DNA of 20,605 bases from Opitutia bacterium (lineage in GTDB: Bacteria; Verrucomicrobiota; Verrucomicrobiae; Opitutales; UBA953), in the NCBI GenBank assembly GCA_947465345.1, contig CANHZL010000017.1, positions 1-20,605 on the forward strand. Direction: 5' to 3'. The notes beneath the pieces were generated by a model. The model made no database searches. It was not told the DNA's origin and saw only the letters and a program-made list of their open reading frames with translations. Shown one piece after another: positions 1 through 7,823 of the stretch. The first letter of the stretch is position 1. Each line of letters opens with the position of its first letter. Position numbers and translations under genes: made by a program.

Positions 1-284
1 TACTTGTTCCAGAGGCCTTGGACGACGGAGAAGTCGGCCTTGTGGCGGGCGAGCGGGGTGAGGCCGGCTGGCAGGGTGTAATCCTTGCCAGGCTTCTTCA
101 CGTCGGGGACCCAGCTCTCAGTGGTGATGCCCCCGCCGAAGCCGAGGAAGATGAGGCGCTTGGGCGGCGTGGGCGCAGGCGCCGCGGAGGCGAAGCGCTG
201 GAAGCCCAGCGAGGCGAGGACCGGCAAAGCCACGAGGGCTGAGCTGGAGCGGAGGAAATGCCTGCGGGTATGAGGGAGGCTCAT
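1..284 (-). CDS. DUF1552 family Tat-exported protein (partial, N-terminal 94 residues)
   Basis: This is the N-terminal part of a DUF1552 protein, cut by the left window edge. The start ATG at 284-282 is followed by a twin-arginine signal (TRRHFLRSSSALVALP, residues 6-21) and an Ala-rich cleavage region, so export through Tat is expected. After it, PKRLIFLGFGGG (about residues 41-52) and a later W-V-P ... L-P-A-G-L-T-P-L-A segment match the typical opening of DUF1552 domains. The gene starts 12 nt after the stop of the DUF1592-type cytochrome upstream. DUF1552 genes commonly sit beside such cytochromes, so co-expression and a joint function are likely. The biochemical function of DUF1552 is not established; distant resemblance to DUF1501/sulfatase-like folds is only a possibility. 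There is no Shine-Dalgarno sequence; the leader reads CTTACCCCATC before ATG. Confidence 0.85.
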   Translation of the reverse strand, partial: MSLPHTRRHFLRSSSALVALPVLASLGFQRFASAAPAPTPPKRLIFLGFGGGITTESWVPDVKKPGKDYTLPAGLTPLARHKADFSVVQGLWNK

Positions 285-296
285 GATGGGGTAAGT

Positions 297-2981
297 TTAT
301 TTGGTATGGAATTCGCGGCTCGCGGCAAGCGTGTGGATGAACTGGCGGATAGCGTAGTCCTTGTCCGTGCCTTCGCGTACCATCGTGTCGATGAGCGGTT
401 GGTCGCGGAAGCCGACGGGGCGTCCGAGGGCGTATTCGATGAGCGCTTCGCTGTAGCTGCGGGCGAAGGCGTCCGGCTTGGTGGCGATGATATCGCGCAA
501 GCCGAAGTAGTCCTTGAAGGCGGGGCCCTTGTAGAGCGCGGCGGCCGATTCGATGTTCCAAGTCTTCAGCGTTTTCTTGTCGGGTTTACCGGCGGCATCG
601 AGTGCCATGGTGCTGTCGGTGGTGCGCCATTGGCCAGCGGCATCGAAGTTCTCGAGGCCGAAGCCGATGGGGTCGATCTTGCGGTGGCAGTTGGCGCACT
701 GAGGATCCTCTTGGTGAGCGCGGAGGCGTTCCTTGGTTTCGAGAGCCTTGCCGGCGAGGCGGGTGAGCGCAGGGATGTTGGCCGGAGCGGGTGGGGGTGC
801 GTCGTGCAGGAGTTTGCGGAGCACCCAGGCGCCGCGTTCGACCGGACTGGTGCGTTCGCCGTTTCCTCCCATGAAGTGGATGGCGGCCATACCGAGGAGG
901 CCACCGCGGGGTGAGCCGTCCGGCAGCTTGATCTTTTCGTATTCGTCGCCCTTCACGCCCTCGATGCCGTAGTAGTGGGCGAGGATGCGGTTGATGACCA
1001 CGTAATCGGACTTGAGCAGGTCACGCAGGCTGGTGTTGGTGCGCATCGCGTAGGCGATGGTCTCATGGACCTCGCCCTTAGCGGCGACCTTGGTGCCCGT
1101 GTCGAAGCGTGGGTAGAGGGCGCGGTTCACTTCGAAGAAATCGAAACGATCCATACCGAGCCACTGATTAGTGAAGGGCTGGAGGAAGCCTTTGGAACGC
1201 GGGTCGGCCAGGAGGCGTTCAGTCTGGGCCGCGAGGACGTCAGGCTTCGAGAGTTCACCCTTCTGGGCTAGTTCGCGAAGGGTGGCATCGGGTGGAGCGG
1301 ACCAGAGGAAGTAGGAGAGACGGACGGCGAGTTCCTGGTCGTTGAGGGTGCGTTTCTTGTTATCGGGAGCCGGCTCGGCGAGGTAGATGAACATCGGCGA
1401 GGACAAGACGAGCGCGAGCGTCTCCTTCAGGGCCGCCGTCGGCTTGTCGCCGGCCTTGCGGCGGACGTCGTAGAAGGCCAGCAGGCGATCGAGGTAAGGC
1501 GCCGGTGGCTTGGTGCCACGGAAGGCTTCGGTGGCGAAGCGTTCCAGTGCGGCACGGAGTTCGTGTGTCGTCGGCGCGGGTGACTTATCGTCGAGCGGGA
1601 GATTGAGGGCGACGAAGCCGGGTGGCTTGGGTTTAGCGGCGTTGGGAAGGCGTTCAATATCAACCCAGTCGACCCAGAGCGCCAGCTCGGGTCCGACGCC
1701 GTTGCGCTTCACGGCCTCGCTGCGCTTGCGGCCGCCTTCGTCGTTATCGTCCCAGCTGCCTTTCTCCCGCAGATAGACGAGTCGGTTATCACGGGAGGTG
1801 GCGTTGCCGCGGGTAAGGGTGAGGGGGAACTCGACTACCTGTGGGTTCTCGATCGTGCCAGAAATCTCGCGGGTGGCCATGACCTTGGCGGTCCGGGCGT
1901 GGATGCCGAAGTCGAGGAAGCGGCGCTCCTTGGGGGCGTCTTTCACGGCGGCGGTGCGGACGCGGACGACATACTCGCCGACCGGCCAGTCGTACGGTAC
2001 CAGGATCTCGATGTAGTTAAGGTTGAGCTCGGCGGGGTGGCGAGTCTGGGTGCCGAGGTAGGCGCCGCGTTCCACGTCCGGCATACCGGCATAATACTGG
2101 TGATACTTAAGCCAGCCTGCGCTGAGTGAATCGTTCGCGAGGTCGGCGTCGTTCTCGCCTTTCTTATCGAAGCCGAAGTCGCGCGGATTGGGGGCGCCGG
2201 GGATGCGGGCCCATTCGCGACGGAGCCGGCTGGCGTTGTTATTCGTCTCTTTCTTCAGCTGGGCGACGATGGTGGCGTTCTCGGGTCTGGCGATGGCGGC
2301 CTCGACCGCGGCTTTCCATTTCAGCGCCCGCTCCTGGGCGTCGATCTGGTATTTCACGAAATTACGGACGATCGGCGTGATGGTCTCGCCTTCGTAGTGC
2401 AGCTTCTTCTGCACGTCGGCGGACAGCTGCCAGGCGAAGCCTTCTTCCAGCGCCTCGCGGCCTAGCTGTTGGTATTGGTCGATCTGGTTCGCGGAAATGA
2501 AGAGGTTGGCACCGACGGTATCAAAGCCGCTCGAGCCGCCATCGGGTGGCAGTTCGCTGACGTTGATCTCGACGCCGAGCAGTTCGCGGAGGCTGTTGCG
2601 GTATTCGCGTCGGTTGAGTCGGCGCATCGTGATGACGCCGTTCTGGTCGCCCAGCTTCTTGCGGGCGGCCACCATCATGTTGGAAAGGTCATCGAGCAGC
2701 TCCGTCTTGGCGGCGGCGGAGGGTTGCTTCTTATCCTCGGGTGGCATCTCGCCCGAGTTGATCTGATTGAGTACCTTCTGCCAGCGCTCGGCGGTCTCGA
2801 CGGTGTCGACCTTGAGGGAGAGTTGGTCGATACGGAATTTACCCTTCTGCTTATCCGGACCATGGCAGGAAACGCAGGTCTCCTTGAACAGCTGCTGGTG
2901 CTTGGCATCCAGACGAACCTCCGGGGCATCTTCAGCCGCGAAGGCCAAGGAGGCGAAAAGGACAGGGAGCAGGAGCTTCAT
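297..2981 (-). CDS. PSCyt1 / DUF1587-DUF1595-DUF1592-DUF1588-DUF1585 cytochrome c protein
   Basis: This is an 894-residue exported haem protein of the planctomycete-type cytochrome family. I chose the ATG at 2981 because it opens a clear Sec signal peptide (MKLLLPVLFASLAFAAED); the frame extends 22 codons further upstream but that part is not signal-like. A haem-c motif CVSCH lies at residues 36-40, with a possible distal Met in MPPEDKKQ (residue 79). The visible order is PSCyt1; DUF1587 (MRRLNRREYRNSLRELLG, about 119-136); a sandwich-like middle (about 325-445); DUF1595 (about 474-535); DUF1592 (LNDQELAVRLSYFLWSAPPD, from about 546); DUF1588 with a second CxxCH, CANCHRKIDP, at 762-771; and DUF1585 at the C-terminus. 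This is the usual full architecture and length. It is probably a periplasmic or surface redox protein paired with the DUF1552 gene behind it. Substrate and electron acceptor are unknown. Confidence 0.93.
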   Translation of the reverse strand: MKLLLPVLFASLAFAAEDAPEVRLDAKHQQLFKETCVSCHGPDKQKGKFRIDQLSLKVDTVETAERWQKVLNQINSGEMPPEDKKQPSAAAKTELLDDLSNMMVAARKKLGDQNGVITMRRLNRREYRNSLRELLGVEINVSELPPDGGSSGFDTVGANLFISANQIDQYQQLGREALEEGFAWQLSADVQKKLHYEGETITPIVRNFVKYQIDAQERALKWKAAVEAAIARPENATIVAQLKKETNNNASRLRREWARIPGAPNPRDFGFDKKGENDADLANDSLSAGWLKYHQYYAGMPDVERGAYLGTQTRHPAELNLNYIEILVPYDWPVGEYVVRVRTAAVKDAPKERRFLDFGIHARTAKVMATREISGTIENPQVVEFPLTLTRGNATSRDNRLVYLREKGSWDDNDEGGRKRSEAVKRNGVGPELALWVDWVDIERLPNAAKPKPPGFVALNLPLDDKSPAPTTHELRAALERFATEAFRGTKPPAPYLDRLLAFYDVRRKAGDKPTAALKETLALVLSSPMFIYLAEPAPDNKKRTLNDQELAVRLSYFLWSAPPDATLRELAQKGELSKPDVLAAQTERLLADPRSKGFLQPFTNQWLGMDRFDFFEVNRALYPRFDTGTKVAAKGEVHETIAYAMRTNTSLRDLLKSDYVVINRILAHYYGIEGVKGDEYEKIKLPDGSPRGGLLGMAAIHFMGGNGERTSPVERGAWVLRKLLHDAPPPAPANIPALTRLAGKALETKERLRAHQEDPQCANCHRKIDPIGFGLENFDAAGQWRTTDSTMALDAAGKPDKKTLKTWNIESAAALYKGPAFKDYFGLRDIIATKPDAFARSYSEALIEYALGRPVGFRDQPLIDTMVREGTDKDYAIRQFIHTLAASREFHTK

Positions 2982-3016
2982 GAAAAGACGGGGTCCGAAG
3001 GGGGTTTGGGGCGACG

Positions 3017-3061
3017 ATATGAGTGTCGACACACCAAGGGCTGACAAGCCCCGAGGGGGCT
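3017..3061 (-). promoter_or_regulatory. Intergenic hairpin, 10-bp palindrome and weak promoter candidate
   Basis: The 130-nt gap before the DUF1592-type cytochrome gene holds three readable elements. A GC-rich hairpin lies at 3047-3061 (AGCCCC, 3-nt loop, GGGGCT). A perfect 10-bp palindrome GTGTCGACAC lies at 3023-3032. On the minus strand TTGTCA (3047-3042, five of six matches to a -35 box) precedes TCATAT (3022-3017, a poor -10) with a 19-nt spacer that contains the palindrome. The palindrome could be an operator. The promoter assignment is weak because the -10 and the spacing are off consensus, and the sigma-factor preferences of this organism are unknown. The hairpin has no T-tract, so it is not a convincing intrinsic terminator. 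Confidence 0.25.
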
Positions 3062-3111
3062 AAGTTCCTGATAGTTTCGCGACCCGGGGTCTTTTGCCCT
3101 GCCAATCGCTC

Positions 3112-4008
3112 TTAGCGCAATACTTCCGCCTGCGGCTTGCCTTCGACGTCCAGCAACTGGAACTCATGAATTCCTTGGTTGGAGGCGTCCGTGTAGGTCC
3201 AGACGACCTTCTTCTCGCGGGTGATCTCGACCAGCTTGGCCTGTGGGGCGCGGGCGGCGTAGTTGCTGAAAACGATGTTACCGTTAGGTAGCCAGGAGAG
3301 GGCCGTGGTGCGGTTAACCTGCACGCCCGCGAGGTCGCCATCCCGGAGTTCCCAGACGATCTTACCGGCCGCATCGACCTCGATGAGGTTGCTGCCGACG
3401 GTCAGGCTGATGAGTGTGTGCCCAGCGGCGTTGCGCAGGCAACAGAAGGAGCGGTTGTCTGCGGTCGACTCCGGGCTCTTGCATTCCCAGACGACTTTAC
3501 CGGAGGCATCGTATTCGCGGACGGTCTTGTCCTGTGGCACGAGGTAGTGGCCGTTGGGGAGCTTGCGGGCCATGCGGCTCTGCATGTGGTGGTTGGTGAT
3601 CTGGCAGCCCAACGGAATCTCGACCTTGATCGAACCATCGCGGGCAACTTCGAGGAGACGTGGCTTATCGCCCGCTTCGGTCAGCATCACATTGCCGTTG
3701 TCCAGCAGGATGGCAGTATTCACCTCGGACTGCGTGCCCTTGTATTCCCAGACGACTTTCTGGTCGCGGGTCACTTCGACGACTGCCCCGCCAGGATAGG
3801 CCTTCGTCTTCGAGAGCGTGAGCAGCAGGTTGCCGTTCGGTAGGACATAACCATCGCGAGTGACCGCGGGATATTTCCAAGTGACTTTGCCGGAGGCGTC
3901 GACGATCTGCGTCAGGCCTCCGAGCATCAGGAAGGAACGCCCCGCCGGCTGGTCAGCGGCGGCGAGCGAGAAGGCCGCGAGGAGCAGGCAGAGAAGGGCG
4001 CGGATCAT
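3112..4008 (-). CDS. Secreted PQQ/WD-like beta-propeller repeat protein
   Basis: This 298-residue protein begins with a Sec signal peptide (MIRALLCLLLAAFSLAAA, cleavage probably before DQ). The rest consists of about six repeats of the type V-D-A-S-G-K-V-x-W followed by L-P-N-G-N. Examples are VDASGKVTWKYP, VTRDQKVVWEYK, YDASGKVVWECK and VDAAGKIVWELRD, each followed by NGN- or NGH-type turns. This pattern is that of PQQ-like or arylsulfotransferase-like beta-propellers; no catalytic residues can be assigned. A start further upstream is possible in frame but lies inside the preceding gene and lacks a signal peptide, so the ATG at 4008 is preferred. It overlaps the esterase gene by 4 nt (ATGA), so translation is probably coupled. 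A role in binding or presenting a sugar or ester ligand with the esterase is an inference. Confidence 0.85.
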   Translation of the reverse strand: MIRALLCLLLAAFSLAAADQPAGRSFLMLGGLTQIVDASGKVTWKYPAVTRDGYVLPNGNLLLTLSKTKAYPGGAVVEVTRDQKVVWEYKGTQSEVNTAILLDNGNVMLTEAGDKPRLLEVARDGSIKVEIPLGCQITNHHMQSRMARKLPNGHYLVPQDKTVREYDASGKVVWECKSPESTADNRSFCCLRNAAGHTLISLTVGSNLIEVDAAGKIVWELRDGDLAGVQVNRTTALSWLPNGNIVFSNYAARAPQAKLVEITREKKVVWTYTDASNQGIHEFQLLDVEGKPQAEVLR

Positions 4009-5204
4009 TTGATTTCTTGGTAGTCGGAGGTGAGCGTGAGATTGTCGGCGTAGGCGTTGATGAACCAGGCCGTCGTGCCGGTAGGAAGCGGGGCGGAGGT
4101 TGAGGCTACTGTACCGTTGAAGAGTTCGAGGTTGGCGGGCGTCTCGACCCACTTGCGTGTACCGGTGAAGCCCTTGTCGGTCGTCGAGACGAGCACGGCT
4201 CGCGTGATCGGCTTCTTGGAGGCGAAGATCGCGATAGCATTGCCATCCTTCGTAGCGGCCGCGGTCGACTTGCCCCACGGTTTGCCGGTCTCGACGACGC
4301 TCTGGGCGAAGGCGTAGCTATCGGGCGGATTCCAGCCGGCCGGGTGGCTGTGGCCCATCTTCGAGACGAGCGAGACCATGCGAGGCCCGGGTGCTTTGCG
4401 GTAGTTCTCGGCTTGGCAGCCCAGCGGGAAGTGGGCGTCCTGCGGCCAGGAGAGCCAGAGGACCGGCATCCTCACGCGCTCGGCGTAGTTCATGCCGTCC
4501 CAGACCTGCTTGTAGCCTTCGTTGTCATGCAGGGCTTTGCCCCAGCCGTTCTCCGCGTCGAAAAGATGGCCGCAGCCATAGGTCGGGATGCCGAAGGCGA
4601 AACGTTCGTCGAGGCCGATGACCGTGCTCGTGATCACGCCACCCCAGGAGATGCCCATCACGCCGATCTTCGTGGCATCGACTTCGGGGAGTGAGCGTAG
4701 AAGAGAATTCGCCAGCATCGTATCGGCGAGGGCGTGATACATCCACTGTTCCTTCAGGGGTAGCTTCGTGTCGGCGAAGGTGCCGTCGCGTGCCGGGCCG
4801 CCGAAGGCATGACGTACCCAGGTCGGCCTCGCCTTGGCGTCCTTCTTTTCGGTGGCGTCGGTCTGGCCTTCGACCGCGATGCTGATGGCTGCGAAGCCTT
4901 GGTCGTTCCATTTCTTGACCCATTCCTTGAAGGCCGTGCCGCCGCCGCCGTGGACGAGCACCACGCCGGGGACCTTGCCTTCGCGCTTAGCTGGAAGTCC
5001 GATCCAAGCGAAGACGCGCGTCGGCTTTCCCTTCCAAGTCAGGGCGTCGTAGAAGATGGCGTGGACTTGTCCATCTGGCTTGAAGCCTTCGGCGTCATAT
5101 GTCTTGGGGGCTTTGAGGCAGTCGTGGACCATCAGGATAATAGGATCGGGGCGGCTTTCGGCGTGGAGCGAGGCCGCGAGCAGCAGGTAGAGCAGTGCGC
5201 GCAT
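4005..5204 (-). CDS. Secreted alpha/beta hydrolase, acetylxylan esterase / dienelactone hydrolase-like
   Basis: This 399-residue enzyme has a short Sec signal (MRALLYLLLAASLHA) and an alpha/beta-hydrolase core. The oxyanion-hole region is VVLVHGGGG (81-89), the nucleophile elbow is GISWGG with Ser186, the likely acid is Asp256 in SWPQDAHFP, and the likely base is His285 or His287 in KMGHSHPAGW. This layout, together with the sentence-like N-terminal region before the core, resembles acetylxylan esterases and related Abhydrolase/DLH family members of polysaccharide loci. It probably removes acyl groups from a glycan in the periplasm or outside the cell. A C-terminal extension of about 80 residues looks beta-rich. 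The gene overlaps the beta-propeller gene by 4 nt, and a long inverted repeat lies just upstream. The exact substrate cannot be read; a peptidase-like activity is a less likely alternative. Confidence 0.88.
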   Translation of the reverse strand: MRALLYLLLAASLHAESRPDPIILMVHDCLKAPKTYDAEGFKPDGQVHAIFYDALTWKGKPTRVFAWIGLPAKREGKVPGVVLVHGGGGTAFKEWVKKWNDQGFAAISIAVEGQTDATEKKDAKARPTWVRHAFGGPARDGTFADTKLPLKEQWMYHALADTMLANSLLRSLPEVDATKIGVMGISWGGVITSTVIGLDERFAFGIPTYGCGHLFDAENGWGKALHDNEGYKQVWDGMNYAERVRMPVLWLSWPQDAHFPLGCQAENYRKAPGPRMVSLVSKMGHSHPAGWNPPDSYAFAQSVVETGKPWGKSTAAATKDGNAIAIFASKKPITRAVLVSTTDKGFTGTRKWVETPANLELFNGTVASTSAPLPTGTTAWFINAYADNLTLTSDYQEIK

Positions 5205-5231
5205 AGGTGAAGTCTGGTTAAGTGGTTAAAG

Positions 5232-5273
5232 ATAATGGGGTCAGACCCCTTTAATAGGGTCTGACCCCATTAT
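5232..5273. repeat. Perfect 17-bp inverted repeat (REP/MITE-like palindrome)
   Basis: The arms ATAATGGGGTCAGACCC (5232-5248) and GGGTCTGACCCCATTAT (5257-5273) are exact reverse complements, separated by the 8-nt loop CTTTAATA. The left side also contains a smaller palindrome, GGGGTC-A-GACCCC (5237-5249), and the right side nearly repeats it. The element fills the middle of the 90-nt gap between the VCBS gene and the esterase gene. No T-tract follows the stem in either direction, so it is not a classic terminator, although a strong RNA hairpin would form. Its shape and the GGGGTCAGACCCC core resemble dispersed repetitive extragenic palindromes of the kind mobilised by REP-associated tyrosine transposases; that assignment is from memory of the core motif and is inference. 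Confidence 0.85.
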
Positions 5274-5294
5274 GCGGGAAAGGTCTGGCGGGAT

Positions 5295-6545
5295 TTACTT
5301 CTGGGTGAAGACGAACACGCCGTGCTTGTTGGCGATGACGATGTCGGGCTTGTCGTCCTTGTTCACCTTGCCGGTGAAGAACTGGGTGCCGACGCCGCTG
5401 TCGCCGTCGATGCGGCGGGGGATGAAGCTCACACCGCCCTTACCTTCGCGGGACATCTCGAACCAATAGAGGACCGGGTCGGCGTTCGGTTCGTCGTCGC
5501 CCTTGATGCCGTGTGCCCAGCGGCGCTTGCCACAGACAATGTCGGGCAGGCCGTCGCCGTTGATGTCTTCGAGCTGGATGGCGTGGATCTGGCTGAAGCC
5601 CTTGCCGTCGGCGTTATCTTCCTTGGTCTTGCCGAGGATGACGTGCTCCGCGAAAGAGCCGTCGGGGTTCTGTTCGAACCAGGAGAGGCCGTAGCTGTGG
5701 GCCTTGATGCTCGTGATGACGTCGGGGCGGCCGTCCTTGTTCACGTCGTAGACGTACATCTGGGCGCCACCTTGGCCGAAGTTGGCCTTGTGGAATTTCC
5801 AAGGGCCGGGGGCGGCGAGGTCCTTGGGCTGTTCGTACCAGCCGTTGGCTTCGAGGATGTCCATGCGGCCGTCGCCGTTGACGTCACCGGCGCCATAGCC
5901 GTGCGTGTACTTGAAGATCTTCTGGTCGTTCTCCTTGGACTTCTCGGTGATCGCGTGGAACTTAGCCTTACCGAAGGGGTTGGCCCAATCGATCTCAGCG
6001 TAGCCGAACTGGCCGCCGCTCTTACCGCCCTTGGCTTTGGGGTCCTTCTTCAGGTCGCTCGTGTGCACCAGGAGCTCGGGTTTGCCGTCGCCGTTCATGT
6101 CGACGAGCTGGGGGGATTCGCCATCGGCGACATCAAAGATGTTATGGACGGTCCAGGGTCCGGGCTTGCCCTTCGGGTTTTCGTAGACGAGGGCGGGGTC
6201 GCCTGGGAAGCCGAAGACAAGGATGTCGGACCAGCCGTCGCCGTTGAAGTCGTAGGCGTAGGAGATGAAGTAGTCGGAGTAACCGGCGGCGGGGTTGAAC
6301 GGAGTCTTGTTCGGGCCCTTATCATGGGAGGGTTCGACCGCGTAGCTGATGCGCTGCTTGAAGTCAGGGCCCTTCCAGATGTACCAGCCGGCGGCGATGT
6401 CGACATGGCCGTCATGGTCGAAGTCGGCGACGGCGCAGCCTTCGGCGACGAAGTCCTTGGTCAGGGTCTGCTTGTCGAACGAGATGGGGCCGGCTACGGC
6501 GCAGCCGCCGAGCAGAACGGAGAGGAGGGGGGCGAGGAATCGCAT
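5295..6545 (-). CDS. FG-GAP/VCBS repeat lipoprotein
   Basis: This 416-residue protein has an N-terminal lipoprotein signal with lipobox LGGC (Cys15), so it is probably anchored in a membrane and exposed outside the cytoplasm. Seven calcium-loop repeats of the D-x-N/D-x-D-G type are visible: DFDHDGHVD (41-49), DFNGDGWSD (99-107), DMNGDGKPE (149-157), DVNGDGRMD (221-229), DVNKDGRPD (267-275), DINGDGLPD (327-335) and a degenerate KVNKDDKPD (393-401), in which the first Asp is Lys and the Gly is Asp. Seven repeats fit a closed seven-bladed integrin-alpha-like propeller. Such proteins are common in planctomycete and verrucomicrobial polysaccharide loci, where they are thought to bind ligands; no catalytic site is seen. 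The gene is followed by the inverted repeat. The leader before ATG ends in CCCCC with no Shine-Dalgarno. Confidence 0.9.
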   Translation of the reverse strand: MRFLAPLLSVLLGGCAVAGPISFDKQTLTKDFVAEGCAVADFDHDGHVDIAAGWYIWKGPDFKQRISYAVEPSHDKGPNKTPFNPAAGYSDYFISYAYDFNGDGWSDILVFGFPGDPALVYENPKGKPGPWTVHNIFDVADGESPQLVDMNGDGKPELLVHTSDLKKDPKAKGGKSGGQFGYAEIDWANPFGKAKFHAITEKSKENDQKIFKYTHGYGAGDVNGDGRMDILEANGWYEQPKDLAAPGPWKFHKANFGQGGAQMYVYDVNKDGRPDVITSIKAHSYGLSWFEQNPDGSFAEHVILGKTKEDNADGKGFSQIHAIQLEDINGDGLPDIVCGKRRWAHGIKGDDEPNADPVLYWFEMSREGKGGVSFIPRRIDGDSGVGTQFFTGKVNKDDKPDIVIANKHGVFVFTQK

Positions 6546-6623
6546 GGGGGTATCATTAATACACCCTACGCCCCGAATGGTTGCGAGGAGTTTTTGGCTG
6601 AAGGCCGATTTGAGGACTTATGA

Positions 6624-7823
6624 TTACTCCAAGCGACCGAACATGATGCGTTCTTTGCGGCTTGGATCGGAGTCTCCTTGGGTCACGCTGAACCAAATCT
6701 GCCCGTTGGCTTCGACGAAGGTGGGGTATTGGAAGGACTTCGTGGACTCGAAGCGGTATTTACGCTCCCAGGTCTTACCGTCCGTGGAGACGTCGATGTT
6801 GAAGATGCTCCGACTGACCTTATCGATCTGGGTGCGTTCCTGCCAACCGAGGTAATAGACGCCGTTGAACTTATCCAAGGTCGGTTTGGACGAGCTGCCA
6901 TTCTTCACAAAATCTTTCTCGCCGCCGGTGGTCCAGGTTTTGCCGTCTTTACTTTCGGAGAACCAGTAGTTGTGGTTGCCGTTTTCTTTACGGGAAATCG
7001 CGAGCCAGGTTCCGTCCGGCATGCGATGGATGGCGGGTTCGGTCAGCGCCGGTTCGCCGGGGCCGTTGAAATGGCCGACGATCGTCAGCGTGTCGGCTGC
7101 GGCGTTCATGGTGCAGAGGGCCTGCTGAGCGCCGAGGTAGTTATTGATGGCGATATAGGTCCGACTGTCGAACTCCTTGAAGTTATCGAACATATACAGC
7201 CCGGCGTCGACAGGCTTGCGCTTGAAGCCTTGCTTAGTGGCGTCGGCGTAGAGCGGCTTGGGTTGCAGGTCGAACGTGCCGTCGCTCGTCGTCAGCTTCA
7301 TCCGGTGAATTTCCGGCTCGAACGTCATCGTCCGCAGGTCGAGGTCGCGGTAGTAGGTCTGCGACTGGCGCTTACCGGGTTGCTCGCTGGCGAACCAGCA
7401 ACGAAGGGTGTGTGGGCCGACTTGCTTGACGCGTGGGACGAAGCAGGCGCCGACGGGGAGGGTTTCGTTGGCGAAGGCTTGTTCGGAGCGCGCGATGGTC
7501 ATCACGTCCAGCAGGCGCTCGTTGCGGAGGTCGACAATCGAGAGGGTGGCGTAGATGAAGGGCCAGTTGGCGGCTTCGCCGGCCTGGCGGTCGTTGGCTT
7601 CGGCTACCACGAAGGCGCGGTCGCCGACGATGGCCAAGTGTGAGTCGTGGGCGCCTTTGACTTCGGGGCCTGAGACCTTGATCAGTCCGGCCATGACCTT
7701 GTCGGCGGCGGCCTTGGCATCCCAGCCCGTGGGTAAGATCGAGGCGGCAGGCTTGGGTTCAGGCTTTTGGGTGGAACAGGCTACCAGCAGCGCCGAAAGG
7801 CAGAGGAGCAGTCGGGTCTTCAT
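6624..7823 (-). CDS. Sialidase-like / BNR-repeat lipoprotein
   Basis: This 399-residue protein opens with MKTRLLLCLSALLVACST, a lipoprotein signal with lipobox LVAC (Cys16). The mature part is beta-rich with two Asp-box-like turns, ESKDGKTW (290-297) and VSTDGKTW (345-352), plus repeated short W/Y-containing strands, as in BNR/sialidase-type propellers. The N-terminal half (about 60-200) is more divergent. It could be a glycoside hydrolase of the sialidase superfamily or a non-catalytic propeller. I cannot place the arginine triad or the Tyr/Glu nucleophile pair, so activity is uncertain. It overlaps the FAD oxidoreductase gene by 4 nt (ATGA), implying coupled translation. It ends 78 nt before the VCBS gene start. 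Confidence 0.72.
   Translation of the reverse strand: MKTRLLLCLSALLVACSTQKPEPKPAASILPTGWDAKAAADKVMAGLIKVSGPEVKGAHDSHLAIVGDRAFVVAEANDRQAGEAANWPFIYATLSIVDLRNERLLDVMTIARSEQAFANETLPVGACFVPRVKQVGPHTLRCWFASEQPGKRQSQTYYRDLDLRTMTFEPEIHRMKLTTSDGTFDLQPKPLYADATKQGFKRKPVDAGLYMFDNFKEFDSRTYIAINNYLGAQQALCTMNAAADTLTIVGHFNGPGEPALTEPAIHRMPDGTWLAISRKENGNHNYWFSESKDGKTWTTGGEKDFVKNGSSSKPTLDKFNGVYYLGWQERTQIDKVSRSIFNIDVSTDGKTWERKYRFESTKSFQYPTFVEANGQIWFSVTQGDSDPSRKERIMFGRLE

Noticed and set aside
3047..3061. GC-rich hairpin as an intrinsic terminator for the beta-propeller gene.
   Set aside because: The stem is only 6 bp and is followed by TTGTCAG with no T-run, so it is reported only as part of the intergenic region.
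4009..4278. N-terminal extension of the beta-propeller gene by 90 codons.
   Set aside because: It is out-of-frame esterase sequence; the ATG at 4008 opens a clear Sec signal peptide and overlaps the esterase stop in the usual ATGA way.
5232..5273. Inverted repeat as a rho-independent terminator.
   Set aside because: No T-rich tract follows the stem on either strand; the long symmetric arms fit a repeat element better, although some effect on transcription is possible.
5322..6623. A 433-codon open frame on the plus strand, longer than the gene opposite it.
   Set aside because: Its sequence is the antisense of the Asp/Gly-rich VCBS repeats (runs of V, G, E, D), it has no signal or family features, and the minus-strand protein is clearly real.
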